Assembly (NCBI GenBank): GCA_002477475.1
Contig: DLPX01000003.1
Span: 4,650-11,352, forward strand
DNA from: Proteobacteria bacterium UBA7447
GTDB taxonomy: Bacteria; Pseudomonadota; Gammaproteobacteria; Arenicellales; UBA868
Direction: 5' to 3'
DNA length: 6,703 nucleotides
Of this stretch, positions 1-5,415 are shown piece after piece. Each line of letters opens with the position of its first letter. The stretch's first letter is position 1. The position numbers and the translations under genes are program-made. A model generated the notes under the pieces. The model was not told where the DNA came from. It made no database searches and saw only the letters and a program-made list of their open reading frames with translations.

Positions 1-13
1 GGGAGGAAACCCG

Positions 14-33
14 AACATCAAACATCAATGATG
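14..33. repeat. Tandem heptamer AACATCA x2 with overlapping palindrome
   Basis: AACATCA occurs twice in direct succession (14-27), and the second copy runs into CATCAATGATG (23-33), a palindrome with a one-base centre. It lies 13-32 bp beyond the TlpA stop on the minus strand. It lacks the U-run of a terminator. It may be nothing more than a short chance repeat. Confidence 0.25.
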
Positions 34-45
34 GCTCTCACCGCC

Positions 46-594
46 CTAAGCGTCCGGCAGAGCGAGCGAGCGCAGTATGGACACCACATCGGGAGCGTCA
101 AAATCCCGCTCTCCCAGCGCGATATAGCGGGCCCGGCCTTGAGAGTCGATGATATAAGTCGTGGGCAATGCTCGCACTTTCCAGTTTTTGGCCGCTACCA
201 TGTTTTCATCGAGCAGTATCGGGTATTCCAGCTCCGCATCGATTCGGTTGAGAAAATTACTCACATCGACTGGATCTTCACCCACGTTTACCGCGATCAC
301 TTCAAAGGGTTCACCGGCAAGCTGCCGGCGCACCGCCTGCATTGAAGGCAACTCCTTAACACAAGGGGGGCACCAGGTTGCCCAGAAATTCACCAGCAGA
401 ACTTTTCCAGAAAAATCATCAAGGGATAGCCGATCCCCGTTGAGATCATTCAAAACAAGTGCGGGCGGAGACGCGTGCTCTGACGGCACTGGCGTCAAAG
501 CGGCGGATGCCCCATCCGCGGCGCTCACACGCGATAGTGATGCCACAGCCAGCAGGACAACGGCCGCACGCATAAAGAGTGTGCGGTGCCTCAT
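46..594 (-). CDS. Exported TlpA/ResA-family thioredoxin-like protein
   Basis: A 182-residue thioredoxin-fold protein of the AhpC/TSA-Redoxin TlpA type, anchored in or exported to the periplasm, where relatives reduce specific disulfides (cytochrome c maturation, Cu-site assembly, Dsb partners). The N-terminus is a signal sequence or anchor: basic MRHRTLFMR, hydrophobic 10-20, possible signal peptidase site after VSA at 25. The fold starts at about 46 (LVLNDLNGDRLSLDDFSGK), the redox motif is WATWCPPC (71-78) and the cis-Pro loop is RALPTTYIID (141-150). Length is typical. ATG at 594 is 9 bp after the dsbC stop; a second in-frame ATG at 573 would leave a shorter but still hydrophobic leader. 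Neither has a strong ribosome binding site. Pairing with DsbC suggests it may feed electrons to, or share substrates with, that isomerase; this is inferred from gene order. CcmG/DsbE is an alternative, but no ccm genes are nearby. Confidence 0.9.
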   Translation of the reverse strand: MRHRTLFMRAAVVLLAVASLSRVSAADGASAALTPVPSEHASPPALVLNDLNGDRLSLDDFSGKVLLVNFWATWCPPCVKELPSMQAVRRQLAGEPFEVIAVNVGEDPVDVSNFLNRIDAELEYPILLDENMVAAKNWKVRALPTTYIIDSQGRARYIALGERDFDAPDVVSILRSLALPDA

Positions 595-603
595 AACGAC
601 AAC

Positions 604-1329
604 TCAGTTGATGGCGGAAGTTGCCGCAAGTGCCATCGGAATCAGATCCCCGGCAGGCATGTATCCAGGAATGGTCTTGCCATCCTCCAGCACAATGGTC
701 GGTGTGCCTCGCACGCCCACGCCTTCTGCTGCTTCCATATGCTGGGCAATGTCGGTCTGACAGGTACGCGGCTCCACAGATCTGCCCGATTTGGCATCGG
801 TCATCGCCTGCTGGGGATTATCTGAACACCACACGGAAACCAGTGTATTGAAGGAAGTTGACTGCAAACCCGCGCGGGGATAACCGAGGTAACGCACTTC
901 CACGCCTCCCGCCATCAGTTGGTCAATTTCGTCATGAAGACGCACGCAATAGCCGCATTCCGTGTCTGTAAACACAGTAATTGAACTGACGGGATCGGGC
1001 GGAGAAAAAATCACCATGCCAGCTTTATCCAGCCCGTCAATCACGGCCTTACGGCCTGATTTTCTCGCGTCCTCAGTCAAATTGGCGCCGGCATCGAGAT
1101 CAATCAAGTCACCACTCAAAAGATGCTGTCCATCTTCAAACAGATAGACCACTTGCGTCCCGAAGGTCACCTCATACAAACCCGCCACCGGAGTTGCACT
1201 GACTGAATCCGGCGATCGGTCTGGGATCAGTTCCGCCGCTTTGTCCTGCACCACCTGAGGCACGCCGTCTGCGACGACTCCGCCTACGAAAAGCGAAAGC
1301 ATCAAAAAGAGAAAGGTCCGAAAGGTCAT
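604..1329 (-). CDS. dsbC: Periplasmic thiol:disulfide interchange protein, DsbC family
   Basis: A 241-residue precursor of the protein disulfide isomerase DsbC, which reshuffles wrong disulfides in periplasmic proteins and is normally kept reduced by the membrane protein DsbD. A signal peptide (MTFRTFLFLMLSLFVGGVVA) is followed by an N-terminal dimerisation domain (about 21-85), a linker helix and a thioredoxin-fold domain. The active site is VFTDTECGYC (119-128), the same CGYC as E. coli DsbC. The second structural disulfide is probably C168-C190, and the cis-Pro loop is GTPTIV with P210. VRYLGYPRAGL (145-155) and PGYMP (221-225) also follow the E. coli protein. ATG at 1329 places the signal peptide directly at the N-terminus; TTG at 1356 would add nine residues before it. 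The ribosome binding site is weak. The TlpA-like gene follows 9 bp downstream, so they are probably co-transcribed. No dsbD is present in the window. Confidence 0.93.
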   Translation of the reverse strand: MTFRTFLFLMLSLFVGGVVADGVPQVVQDKAAELIPDRSPDSVSATPVAGLYEVTFGTQVVYLFEDGQHLLSGDLIDLDAGANLTEDARKSGRKAVIDGLDKAGMVIFSPPDPVSSITVFTDTECGYCVRLHDEIDQLMAGGVEVRYLGYPRAGLQSTSFNTLVSVWCSDNPQQAMTDAKSGRSVEPRTCQTDIAQHMEAAEGVGVRGTPTIVLEDGKTIPGYMPAGDLIPMALAATSAIN

Positions 1330-1421
1330 GGTAAAAAGCTCGACAGGGCTGATCAAAATGATGGCGATAGTCTACTCTATCGATTAATGGCTCCGCCCCG
1401 GGAACGCCGGTTTTGCCTGTC
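1330..1421 (-). other. 92-bp gap upstream of dsbC with a short inverted repeat
   Basis: The gap between the small membrane protein and dsbC contains a perfect 6-bp inverted repeat, CGATAG-TCTACT-CTATCG, at 1365-1382, about 36 bp upstream of the dsbC ATG. It has no U-run after it on the minus strand, so it is more like a possible protein-binding dyad than a terminator. I see no clear -35/-10 pair. A TTG at 1356 in the dsbC frame gives a nine-residue extension that I do not favour. Confidence 0.3.
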
Positions 1422-1547
1422 CTACCCCCTGCGATCAATTCGAGCCGGTATGCGTACAGGTTGTTTCGCATGGGATTCCAGGGTCAGGAAGGTATGGACA
1501 AAGACCCCTGCACAAACTACCCCAATCGCCAAAATCACAATCTCCAT
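1422..1547 (-). CDS. Small single-pass membrane protein, 41 residues, unknown function
   Basis: A short gene encoding a predicted membrane peptide that I do not recognise. Residues 2-21 form one hydrophobic segment (EIVILAIGVVCAGVFVHTFL) with a Cys at position 12. A basic tail follows (VRIPARIDRR at 31-40), which by the positive-inside rule would lie in the cytoplasm, putting the short N-terminus outside. The frame extends back to 1610, but ATG at 1547 is preferred: GGAG lies at 1556-1559, eight bases upstream, and the extra N-terminal residues have no membrane or domain character. It stands alone between two gaps, 107 bp after the photolyase and 92 bp before dsbC. The evidence is a good ribosome binding site plus a coherent membrane-peptide composition; homology was not tested, so a chance reading frame remains possible. 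Confidence 0.55.
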   Translation of the reverse strand: MEIVILAIGVVCAGVFVHTFLTLESHAKQPVRIPARIDRRG

Positions 1548-1654
1548 ATCACGTTCTCCAAATTCGTTGATAAGTCGCGAAAGAAGATACGCACCGCAAC
1601 GTGATAACACCGTCGCGTAAACGTGATGTTCGCGTGAAAGCGAAACGGCTGATT
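1548..1654 (-). promoter_or_regulatory. Intergenic region with three copies of AACGTGAT; candidate operator
   Basis: This 107-bp gap between the photolyase and the small membrane protein contains the octamer AACGTGAT three times: at 1620-1627 and 1598-1605 in plus orientation, 22 bp apart (about two helical turns), and at 1548-1555 in minus orientation. The last copy exactly fills the spacer between the GGAG ribosome binding site and the ATG of the small gene. I did not notice the octamer elsewhere in the window. A weak stem (TTCGC/GCGAA around 1629-1645) lies just after the photolyase stop but has no U-run. I could not find a convincing sigma-70 or ECF promoter here. The arrangement suggests binding sites for a dimeric regulator controlling the second block; the regulator is unknown. 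Confidence 0.4.
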
Positions 1655-3178
1655 TCAGGCCAAAGCTGGGCGGGTCTTGGCTGCGAGAAATGCTTCGGCA
1701 GCAGGAAAGATCTTCTCTCGTCGTGAGCTCGACAGTCGTTCAAGATTCCGGGGCATCATAGCGGTCCGGTGGTTGCGCGACAGAACCTCGGCATGGTCCT
1801 GGACAAACCGCCAGTACAGGCCGTCGACCGTATCACACCAGTCGCCCCGACCGAAGTCACCCATCTTCATGAGGTAACTGGAACCACAAAGATAGGGCTT
1901 GGTCGCAAAAATACCGCCATCACTAAAGAGGCCCATACCGAATACGTTCGGGCCCATCACCCAGTGCGCCGAGTCGACGTACATTCCCATAAACCAGCCG
2001 TATGCTGATTGTGGATGGATGCGGCACAAGTTCATCAGATTGGCGACTACCATCAACCGCTCGATATGATGTGCCCAGCCCCATCGCTGTGTCTTCTTGA
2101 TGACATGGTCGAGAGGCGCGATGCCGGTCGTTCCCTCGTACCAATCATGCGTCAAGTGCGCGCCATGGCCAAAAAAGTTGGCCGAGGCCTGCGCTTCGCC
2201 AAAATGATGATAGATCCCGCGGATAAATTCACGCCATCCAATCACTTGCCGGATGAACCCCTCAAGAGAGTTAAGGGGGATAGCGCTTTGCTGGTGACGA
2301 CGCATGACCCGTCGGATCACCTCCGCCGGCGTCAACAGGCCGACATTCAAAAGAGGTGAGATCAACGAGTGGTACACCACTTCTGATCGGGTCGTGAGTG
2401 CATCCTCATAGTCGCCAAAAAGTGTCAGGCGCTCATCCATGAATCCCGTCAGCCACTGCTCTGCCTGCCTGCGCGTTGCGGGATAACAAAAATCACCAGC
2501 ATCGCCGGGCGCGGCCGAAAAACGCGACCGCACAAACTTGATGACCTCCCGAGTTGTCTTGTCCGGGCGCGAGAATTTGGGGACAGGCGGCGCGACGGAT
2601 TTGGGCAAGGCCTTGCGGTTCTCAGCGTCCAGGCTCCACTTGCCTCCCAACGGCTTGCCCTCCTCGCTCAACAGCAGGCCAAGGCGTGTTCTCTGCTGGC
2701 GGTAAAAACTGGCCATACGCGGGCGGGATTCGTGTTTGAGGTAGTCGGCAAAACTTTCGCGTGAGCACAAAAACATCGGGCTTGGGAGCGGGTTTTGCGC
2801 CAGGCCCATCGAATTCGCGAGGTCAGCGACCACAGTGGCGCACGGGCGATCCTCAATCTCAAAATGCACCAGTTCTGAAAAAGCCGCGTCCGTGGCGGCA
2901 CGTCTCAGTTGGTCAGAAAACGACCCGCAATGCTCATCCTCAAGAGAGTGGTGGATAACCTTGGCGCCGGCCTTGCGCAACTCATCTGCATAAGCTCGCA
3001 ATGAGCGGATCAGCATCACAAGCTTCTGCTGGTGATGCTGATCCCCCAACAGGTTTGGCGCCCATTCGGAGAGGAGAAAGTCGCAGTGCAGCCAGGGCTT
3101 GACGAACTGCGTAGGAAAGCACTGGCCCGGCAGGACGAGAAAAAGACATCGCCCGCGGTGTTGTTCCGAAGATCGCAT
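1655..3178 (-). CDS. Cryptochrome/photolyase family protein (PhrB-like, prokaryotic (6-4) photolyase group)
   Basis: A 507-residue FAD flavoprotein of the 'deoxyribodipyrimidine photolyase-related' group, which includes Agrobacterium PhrB and Rhodobacter CryB. Characterised members repair UV (6-4) photoproducts or act as blue-light sensors. The N-terminal Rossmann-like antenna domain begins with LFLVLPGQ (12-19). The helical FAD domain contains GWREFIRGIY (314-323), the His pair of AHHIERLM (369-376; PhrB His365/His366 by my recollection), MGPNVFGMGLFSDGG (408-422), TKPYL (426-430) and DGLYWRF (452-458). Characterised Fe-S members carry four cluster cysteines, three as C-x2-C-x12-C just before the LYW segment. 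Here that loop is about ten residues shorter and has only C448, with C385 and C431 elsewhere, so a cluster is doubtful. ATG at 3178 is the only standard start after the lipocalin stop, which is in the same frame 20 codons upstream. No Shine-Dalgarno is seen: the leader is CT-rich. Repair versus signalling cannot be decided from sequence. Confidence 0.92.
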   Translation of the reverse strand: MRSSEQHRGRCLFLVLPGQCFPTQFVKPWLHCDFLLSEWAPNLLGDQHHQQKLVMLIRSLRAYADELRKAGAKVIHHSLEDEHCGSFSDQLRRAATDAAFSELVHFEIEDRPCATVVADLANSMGLAQNPLPSPMFLCSRESFADYLKHESRPRMASFYRQQRTRLGLLLSEEGKPLGGKWSLDAENRKALPKSVAPPVPKFSRPDKTTREVIKFVRSRFSAAPGDAGDFCYPATRRQAEQWLTGFMDERLTLFGDYEDALTTRSEVVYHSLISPLLNVGLLTPAEVIRRVMRRHQQSAIPLNSLEGFIRQVIGWREFIRGIYHHFGEAQASANFFGHGAHLTHDWYEGTTGIAPLDHVIKKTQRWGWAHHIERLMVVANLMNLCRIHPQSAYGWFMGMYVDSAHWVMGPNVFGMGLFSDGGIFATKPYLCGSSYLMKMGDFGRGDWCDTVDGLYWRFVQDHAEVLSRNHRTAMMPRNLERLSSSRREKIFPAAEAFLAAKTRPALA

Positions 3179-3188
3179 GGGAGGAGGC

Positions 3189-3200
3189 CGGCTCGAGCCG
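3189..3200. repeat. 12-bp perfect palindrome upstream of the photolyase gene
   Basis: CGGCTCGAGCCG is self-complementary and lies in the 60-bp gap between the lipocalin stop and the photolyase start, 10 bp before the ATG. In RNA it could fold as a four-pair stem with a TCGA loop; a second GC-rich block (GCGGCCCCGC on the minus strand) lies about 20 bases earlier in the transcript. No U-run follows, so it is not a standard terminator. It might be a protein-binding site or occlude the leader of the photolyase gene, which lacks a visible ribosome binding site. The function is not established. Confidence 0.4.
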
Positions 3201-3238
3201 ATACGGTACGTCGCAGCGGGGCCGCGGAACTTATTCCA

Positions 3239-3793
3239 TCAGTCCCACTGCTGCGGCGTGAGCCGCAGGTCTGACGCGTCATAGCCCAGCGCGACGATCC
3301 GCGCCAGGAGCGCCTGATATTCCTCTTCCGGAATAGTCGGCTCCCTTGCCATGAGCCAGACAAGGTCGCGCTTTTCCCGGGCAATAATCACTCGACGGTA
3401 GTCCTCATCCAGATACACGATCTGGTAATCCGCCTTGATCGGCCAGATGAACTGCATTCCCCAAACAGCATTGGAGCCATCCGGTCTGACAAAACCTGTG
3501 GGATGGTAGGTCTTGAACTCGCCGTCGAAGCCGCCGTCAAAAAATGAAAATCTGGTTTTGATCGTGCCGTCTTCGGCAAGCGTATATTCCTCGATCGCGT
3601 TATAACTTTTCTTGTCGATAAAGGTGGGCGTCGAGGAGATCACATACCAAGGGCCCATAAAGCGCTCAAGGTCTACATACTCGACCGGACTAAGAGGCTC
3701 AACGGCCATCGAATTAAATGAACACGCGGTTGATCCTACCGCGGCTAACAATACTGAGATCAACGCGCCCTTGCGTCCAAAAAATCGTTTCAC
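3239..3793 (-). CDS. blc: Blc-type bacterial lipocalin, probable lipoprotein
   Basis: A 184-residue lipocalin. Bacterial Blc proteins are outer-membrane lipoproteins that bind lysophospholipids or fatty acids in an eight-stranded barrel and are linked to envelope stress. The N-terminus is a signal peptide: basic MKRFFGRKG, a hydrophobic stretch at 10-20, then GSTAC with Cys24 as the likely lipidated residue. The box is imperfect because position -3 is Ser rather than Leu or Val, so a soluble periplasmic form is possible. The lipocalin GxW signature is FMGPWYVI (45-52). ADYQIVYLDEDYR (121-133) and LVWLMAREPTI (144-154) closely match the E. coli Blc strands, and the ending LGYDASDLRLTPQQ is family-typical. 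Translation starts at GTG (3793), with GAGGG six bases upstream overlapping the stop of the methyltransferase; the genes are only 9 bp apart. Context suggests it carries or scavenges the fatty acids or lysolipids that the upstream enzymes modify, which is inference. Confidence 0.92.
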   Translation of the reverse strand: MKRFFGRKGALISVLLAAVGSTACSFNSMAVEPLSPVEYVDLERFMGPWYVISSTPTFIDKKSYNAIEEYTLAEDGTIKTRFSFFDGGFDGEFKTYHPTGFVRPDGSNAVWGMQFIWPIKADYQIVYLDEDYRRVIIAREKRDLVWLMAREPTIPEEEYQALLARIVALGYDASDLRLTPQQWD

Positions 3794-3802
3794 TGAAAGC
3801 CC

Positions 3803-4843
3803 TCAACGTTTATTAAAAAGGAAGTGGCTGACCCGCCACTCATCTCCTCCGCGCATCCCGAACAACTCGGCACATGCCATAAAAAATATTCTCCAGCGGT
3901 TCACCCACATTTTCGCGTCGGCCTGACCGTAGGTATCAGAGAAAATGGCAAACACCTCATCACGCGCTGCATCTAATTTATCCAGCCAAGCCTCTGCCGT
4001 TTTCTGATACTCAACGCCGCTCCAGTCCCATCGGTTTGCAAAGCACAGGGAGTCCTGAAACTTCAAAGGAAGATCTGCGCTCGGCATCATGCCGCCCGAA
4101 AAAAAATATCGGCTCATCCAATCCGTATCGTCACGAACCTCAAAAAGGTAAGGCGTGCTGTGATGGCAAAAGATATGCATGAAAAAACGCCCGTCCGGTT
4201 TCAGCCACCCGGCGACCCGATCAAAGATGCTGGCGTAGTTACGCAGATGCTCAAACATCTCCACCGACAAAATGCGGTCAAACCCCTGATCCATCGAGAA
4301 ATGGTTAATGTCTGCGGTAATCACTCGCACGTTGCCAAGACCTGCCTCCATCGCCCGTTGTTCAATAAACGATCTCTGCGAATGGGAATTTGAAACCGCG
4401 GTAATGGTGGAGTTCGGGTAGCTTTTTGCCATCCATAACGTCAGTGAACCCCAACCGCAGCCCAGTTCCAATACCTCCTGCCCATCCTTAAGATCCGCAT
4501 GCTCGCAGGACAACGCCAATGCCTGCAATTCAGCTTGGTCCAGGGTATCCACCCCATCCCAAAAAGATGAGCTGTATTTCAACTGGGCGCCCAGCACCTG
4601 CTGAAAGAACGCCGCGGGCACCTCATAGTGCTGCTCATTCGCTTTGTGCACGAGCGGTGCCACTGGCGCTTCCCCCATGTTGCGAACGAACTCGTCCAGA
4701 TGTTGGCTCTGCCGTGCTTTAGGGATCTGGATCTCTCGCATCCGCTGCCGGCACAGAGAACGGATCCCGCTGCGGACGATCGAATCCGGGACCCAGCCCT
4801 GCTCCACTGCCTTCATTGCCGTTCTGGTAAAAAACGCGCTCAT
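3803..4843 (-). CDS. SAM-dependent methyltransferase, CFA / coclaurine N-methyltransferase-like
   Basis: A 346-residue class I SAM-dependent methyltransferase of the CFA superfamily. It is shorter than true CFA synthase because it lacks the large N-terminal lipid-binding region. Visible motifs are ANEQHYEVPAAFF at 68-80, LKYSSSFW at 88-95, SAM motif I VLELGCGWGSL at 124-134, FDRILSVEMFEHL at 188-200 and FFMHIF at 220-225. The C-terminus (WLDKLDAARDE at 286-296, TYG at 304-306, GDEWRVSHFLFNK at 333-345) matches the style of plant coclaurine N-methyltransferases and their bacterial relatives. The Cys of the usual YSC motif is Ser93, but the EH pair (E198, H199) and H223 remain. ATG at 4843 was chosen over a frame extending to 4960: it forms a 4-nt ATGA overlap with the upstream stop and has GGGAGG six bases before it. 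The real substrate (acyl chain, amine head group or a small molecule) cannot be told from sequence; operon context favours a lipid. Confidence 0.88.
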   Translation of the reverse strand: MSAFFTRTAMKAVEQGWVPDSIVRSGIRSLCRQRMREIQIPKARQSQHLDEFVRNMGEAPVAPLVHKANEQHYEVPAAFFQQVLGAQLKYSSSFWDGVDTLDQAELQALALSCEHADLKDGQEVLELGCGWGSLTLWMAKSYPNSTITAVSNSHSQRSFIEQRAMEAGLGNVRVITADINHFSMDQGFDRILSVEMFEHLRNYASIFDRVAGWLKPDGRFFMHIFCHHSTPYLFEVRDDTDWMSRYFFSGGMMPSADLPLKFQDSLCFANRWDWSGVEYQKTAEAWLDKLDAARDEVFAIFSDTYGQADAKMWVNRWRIFFMACAELFGMRGGDEWRVSHFLFNKR

Positions 4844-5415
4844 ATGCCCCCTCCCGGCGTGTTCACCCCTTTCATCTTTTCTAATTCTTCTGAACCCACT
4901 CCACTGCCGGAGCGGGTCTTCATTTCGATCAGCAACAAGCAGGGCATGACCAGAGTCCATGCGATCACTATGGCCGACAAACTATGAATCTCCAGCGCAC
5001 CGAACTTGCTGCCTGCCAGATAGGCGAGGGGACCCCCGATCGCTGCAAACACGGTCGCCAGCATAAAGCGTCCGCATAGCCAACCCATGCAGTGCCTGAG
5101 CGCTGCCGCAAAATTGATCCACAACGCCACCATCCACGGCGTGGTGGGAAACGCTGGCCCCGCCGATTCAGGAAAGGCCATGGCGCCCGACCACACCAGC
5201 AGGGAATCCGTCATCGCACCGAGCAGACCTGCACCCAGCCAAAGCAGAGCCTCCGCTCGGGCGCACTTCTGCCAAATCGAGTAGGCGCTCACCCAGGCTG
5301 CCACCACGACGGGTCCGAGCCACCATAGCCCGGCAGAAGCGCCCCACACCGCCACAAGCCAGGCGAGCTGGAAGGCCGAAAAATTTGCCCACTGATGAGT
5401 CCGCATGATCACCAT
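4840..5415 (-). CDS. DUF2878 family multi-pass inner-membrane protein
   Basis: A 191-residue hydrophobic protein of unknown biochemical function that I assign to DUF2878, whose genes commonly sit beside CFA-type methyltransferases in gammaproteobacteria. About six membrane segments are visible, near residues 13-31, 33-49, 55-76, 93-113, 117-136 and 145-165. Family-like features are NFSAFQLAW near the N-terminus, an Asp (D70) inside the third helix, PWMVALWINFA at 93-103 and GGPLAYLAGSKFGA at 127-140. The tail from about 166 is polar and Gly/Ser-rich. Its last residues (TPGGGI) are read from the G-rich ribosome binding site of the next gene, so the tail is probably not conserved. ATG at 5415 is preferred: GAGG lies ten bases upstream, and the start overlaps the stop of the preceding methyltransferase (ATGGTGA), which suggests translational coupling. 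GTG at 5412 or ATG at 5406 would shorten it by only one or three residues. A role in the lipid-modification complex is inferred from context alone. Confidence 0.85.
   Translation of the reverse strand: MVIMRTHQWANFSAFQLAWLVAVWGASAGLWWLGPVVVAAWVSAYSIWQKCARAEALLWLGAGLLGAMTDSLLVWSGAMAFPESAGPAFPTTPWMVALWINFAAALRHCMGWLCGRFMLATVFAAIGGPLAYLAGSKFGALEIHSLSAIVIAWTLVMPCLLLIEMKTRSGSGVGSEELEKMKGVNTPGGGI
4847..4855 (-). promoter_or_regulatory. Ribosome binding site that fixes the start of the second methyltransferase
   Basis: On the minus strand the run GGGAGGGGG lies just before the ATG at 4843, with the GGAGG core (4850-4854) six bases away. It decides between this start and a frame extending 39 codons further into the DUF2878 gene. 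It lies inside the 3' end of the DUF2878 coding region, so the two genes are probably translationally coupled. Confidence 0.85.

Noticed and set aside
161..760. Plus-strand open frame of 199 codons
   Set aside because: It is antisense to the tlpA-like and dsbC genes, whose products have clear motifs; the translated frame is Ser/Thr/Arg-rich with no recognisable domain.
1172..1471. Minus-strand 99-codon frame with an Arg-rich run
   Set aside because: It overlaps dsbC in another frame and the gap before it; the composition is that of a shifted frame and no ribosome binding site was seen.
1548..1627. CRP/FNR-type operator made of the GTGAT half-sites
   Set aside because: The copies are direct repeats 22 bp apart or inverted with about 42 bp between, not the N6 or N4 spaced dyads those regulators need.
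1629..1647. Possible terminator stem TTCGC/GCGAA after the photolyase stop
   Set aside because: Only five perfect pairs with a six-base loop, and no U-run on the minus strand.
3720..3760. TGATCC resembling a -35 element of RpoE-ChrR promoters
   Set aside because: It is on the plus strand, inside the lipocalin gene, and points away from every gene in the window.
4844..4960. N-terminal extension of the second methyltransferase to 4960
   Set aside because: It would overlap DUF2878 by over 100 bp. ATG at 4843 has a GGAGG site and an ATGA overlap, and the extension has no family resemblance.
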